Translations under genes and position numbers: made by a program
Shown: positions 62,252 through 64,000 of the stretch, one piece after another
Layout of the letters: each line of letters starts with the position of its first letter
Numbering within the stretch: the first letter of the stretch is position 1
Assembly: GCA_964533735.1 (NCBI GenBank)
Contig: CAZHMD010000002.1
Span: 62,001 to 126,000, forward strand
From: UBA6107 sp964533735
Lineage (GTDB): Bacteria; Chloroflexota; Anaerolineae; Anaerolineales; Anaerolineaceae
Reading direction: 5' to 3'
DNA length: 64,000 nucleotides
The notes under the pieces: model-generated
The model's input: only the letters and a program-made list of their open reading frames with translations
What the model was told of the DNA's origin: nothing
Databases searched by the model: none

Positions 62252-63115
62252 TTGATCTTACTGACTGGCGCAGCTGGGAAAACAGGTGTTTCTATTTTAC
62301 GAAACCTTACGCAAAACAGGGTCGCTGTGAGGGTGCTTGTTCGCAATCAACAGCAATCGGAAAAGGTTAAGGGTTTTAACAACATTGAAACCGTTATCGG
62401 TGATCTCCTGGACGAGGTATCACTTACCAAAGCAATTTACGGTGTGGACACGATCTATACCATTTGTCCCAATATGTCTCCCGACGAAGTGCAAATTGGA
62501 AAAAGCTTGATAAGGATTGCACAACGAAATAACGTGATGCGATTTGTGTATCATTCTGTACTTCATCCGCAGGTGGAGTCCATGCCGCACCACTGGCATA
62601 AAATGCGCGTTGAAGAAGCACTTTTCGCCAGCGGTCTGGACTTTACGATATTGCAGCCCTGCGCGTATATGCAGAACCTATTATCTGGATGGAAGTCGAT
62701 ACAACAAGGTCAATACGTTGTTCCTTACAATTTGAAATCACGCATCAGTATCGTTGATCTTGAAGATATAGCCAAAGTTGCTTCAAAGGTATTAATGGAG
62801 AAGGGTCATGCCAATACCATCTATGAGCTTGCCGGTCCTGAAAATCTCACCCAATATGAGGTTGCTGATCAAATTAGCGGGATAATTAAGCGACCTGTTA
62901 AAGCCCTTGAGCAATCCAGGCTGGATTGGCATGATAATGCTCTAGCCACTGGAATGCAAAAGCAGCAGGTAGATTTACTGTTAAAAATGTTCGAATACTA
63001 TGATAAATTTGGGTTGGTTGGTAATTCTTCCGTCCTTGAGTATTTGCTTGGGAGAAAACCAACAACCTTTAAGCAATTCGTTACACGCATTACATCCTCT
63101 GAAGATGAAGGGTAA
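62252..63115 (+). CDS. NmrA-like NAD(P)-binding protein, TTG start
   Basis: A 287-residue atypical short-chain dehydrogenase of the NmrA/QOR2 type. The dinucleotide loop is TGAAGKTG at the N-terminus (AAGKTGVSILRNL), and the segment RVLVRN after the second strand favours NADP(H). The middle region has FVYHSVLHPQ in place of the usual catalytic Tyr-Lys pattern, as in NmrA-like redox sensors. The only fitting start is TTG with a weak GGA upstream. It lies after the operon terminator and 3 bases before the next gene. It could be a quinone or carbonyl reductase or a redox sensor. Confidence 0.85.
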   Translation: MILLTGAAGKTGVSILRNLTQNRVAVRVLVRNQQQSEKVKGFNNIETVIGDLLDEVSLTKAIYGVDTIYTICPNMSPDEVQIGKSLIRIAQRNNVMRFVYHSVLHPQVESMPHHWHKMRVEEALFASGLDFTILQPCAYMQNLLSGWKSIQQGQYVVPYNLKSRISIVDLEDIAKVASKVLMEKGHANTIYELAGPENLTQYEVADQISGIIKRPVKALEQSRLDWHDNALATGMQKQQVDLLLKMFEYYDKFGLVGNSSVLEYLLGRKPTTFKQFVTRITSSEDEG

Positions 63116-63118
63116 TTT

Positions 63119-63613
63119 ATGGAAAAAAACAAGAGCTTACAATACAATTTTGGAATGGAAGCCCTGCCAGTACTCTTCCACAGCCAAACCACACAGTTCA
63201 TGAAGTATCTCGAAAAAGACGGGGTAAAATTCCTGCAGTTCTGGTGGAATCACGTGGGCGACCGCTTACCCGAAGAAAAAAGGGTAACCTCGGCTGGTTT
63301 GGCTTATGAAGTTGAAAAGATTGATGCAAAAACCAACCTTGTGATCATCACCCTGCCAACACCTAAGGAAGATCAGGATCCCTATTATCTGGCTTTCGTT
63401 GCCAGACCTGAAAGGCGCTTTTTGTGGATCAGGTTGCCAACCACAATCGCATTTGCCATTATTCGTGATGACGGGGTTAAAGAACTGCATAAAACTAATT
63501 TTGGTTACCTTACTCCAAGTGGGAATTTTCGCCCGCGCGGAATCGGCCTAAATCCTACCAAACTTGATTTTAAACGAATTGTTAAATCCAAGATACCTTA
63601 CAAGAAAGCGTAG
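63119..63613 (+). CDS. Unknown 164-residue protein
   Basis: I do not recognise this protein. It has no signal peptide or membrane segment. It is basic at the C-terminus, with several aromatic residues (FLQFWWNHVGDRLP, FLWIRLPTTIAFAI) and alternating strands in the middle, which suggests a small alpha/beta domain. It begins 3 bases after the NmrA-like gene stop, so the two are co-transcribed and translationally coupled. The next gene starts 8 bases after its stop. No function is proposed. Confidence 0.75.
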   Translation: MEKNKSLQYNFGMEALPVLFHSQTTQFMKYLEKDGVKFLQFWWNHVGDRLPEEKRVTSAGLAYEVEKIDAKTNLVIITLPTPKEDQDPYYLAFVARPERRFLWIRLPTTIAFAIIRDDGVKELHKTNFGYLTPSGNFRPRGIGLNPTKLDFKRIVKSKIPYKKA

Positions 63614-63621
63614 TCTAAAAA

Positions 63622-64000
63622 ATGGAAATTTCAACTGGATTAATAGTTGTTATCGTGGCAATGGCCTTCTTCTACCTGCGGATAGCGTTATTACGCGGAA
63701 AGAAGAAGAGATATTATCGTGAATATGCCCTTAAACGCCGTAAGGTTAATGGGCGGTCCAAGGGCTCAGCTCTACCAACCCCAGAAAAAGGGACGCCCCC
63801 CTTTGGTGTTTCAAGCTGGTTTTTGGTTTTCCTCGCTGTAATTTTAATGATCGCTGGTGTAATCATGTACAACGATTTTTACATTTTTGGCATGCAAATC
63901 TTCAAAGGCGCGCCCGAAATCCTGCAGTACGCGGAATTCTGGTACATCCCGGTTGCCCTTGGTGTAGTTGCATTATCGTTCTGTTTCAAGATACAAAAAC
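63622..64000 (+). CDS. Unknown membrane protein, cut by the right edge
   Basis: I translated this frame by hand: 126 residues without a stop before the window end. There is a hydrophobic N-terminal helix (about 5-25, possibly an uncleaved signal anchor), a strongly basic linker (RGKKKRYYREYALKRRK), a second helix (about 66-84) and a third near the edge (about 108-121). The ATG starts 8 bases after the previous gene, so it belongs to the same operon. No family is recognised. Confidence 0.7.
   Translation, partial: MEISTGLIVVIVAMAFFYLRIALLRGKKKRYYREYALKRRKVNGRSKGSALPTPEKGTPPFGVSSWFLVFLAVILMIAGVIMYNDFYIFGMQIFKGAPEILQYAEFWYIPVALGVVALSFCFKIQK

Overview
The window looks like a chromosomal segment of a Chloroflexota bacterium, most likely class Anaerolineae. 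This is an inference from intermediate GC, Gram-positive-like lipoprotein and sortase features, runs of very large multi-PAS histidine kinases, an isolated CpaF ATPase, a LacI-controlled beta-glucan operon without its own transporter ATPase, and sigma70-type promoters. No rRNA, tRNA, CRISPR array, phage or insertion sequence was seen.

Region 1 (1-18067, all minus strand) is a dense signalling array. It holds a truncated response regulator at the left edge, a NarL-type regulator with its receiver-linked sensor kinase, a 1573-residue hybrid kinase, a two-receiver protein, three related kinases sharing one dimerisation-domain type, a single-domain receiver and a membrane PAS kinase. Most neighbours overlap by 4 bases or are separated by a few, so this is one or two operons. 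Only the NarL-type protein has a visible DNA-binding output.

Region 2 (18693-21806, plus) holds a 97-residue unknown protein coupled to an orphan CpaF-type secretion ATPase, then a receiver-PAS-GGDEF diguanylate cyclase with an intact active site and product-inhibition site.

Region 3 (22109-37161, plus) is carbohydrate use. Two LacI-family regulators come first; the second has a consensus promoter followed by a CelR-like 14-base operator. The identical operator lies inside the promoter of the next operon: sugar-binding lipoprotein, two permeases, GH94 cellobiose phosphorylase, cupin, xylose isomerase, GH3, xylulokinase and GH1. Cello-oligosaccharides would be imported and split by phosphorolysis or hydrolysis, and xylose released from mixed oligosaccharides would enter the pentose phosphate pathway.

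Region 4 (37162-49953, plus) begins with an almost perfectly symmetric, potentially bidirectional promoter. It is followed by a 1453-residue secreted nuclease fused to a C-terminal sortase domain, then a cell-surface glycan cluster (membrane glycosyltransferase, GT2, two GT4, pyruvyltransferase-family protein, flippase-like membrane protein).

Region 5 (50198-62133, plus) is the most novel-looking part. After a GNAT-like protein with its own promoter and terminator comes a putative operon with an attenuator-like leader: FdrA, DUF1116 protein, a tandemly duplicated cyclase-family hydrolase in which only the C-terminal half keeps the metal-binding motif, a three-subunit molybdenum hydroxylase, a CoxG-like protein, a 49-residue membrane peptide, and an NCS2 nucleobase permease behind a second attenuator-like leader. 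The set suggests uptake, hydroxylation, ring-opening hydrolysis and carbamoyl transfer of an N-heterocycle (purine- or pyrimidine-like). The substrate cannot be read from sequence. The right end (62252-64000) has an NmrA-like protein and two unrecognised genes, the last cut by the window edge.
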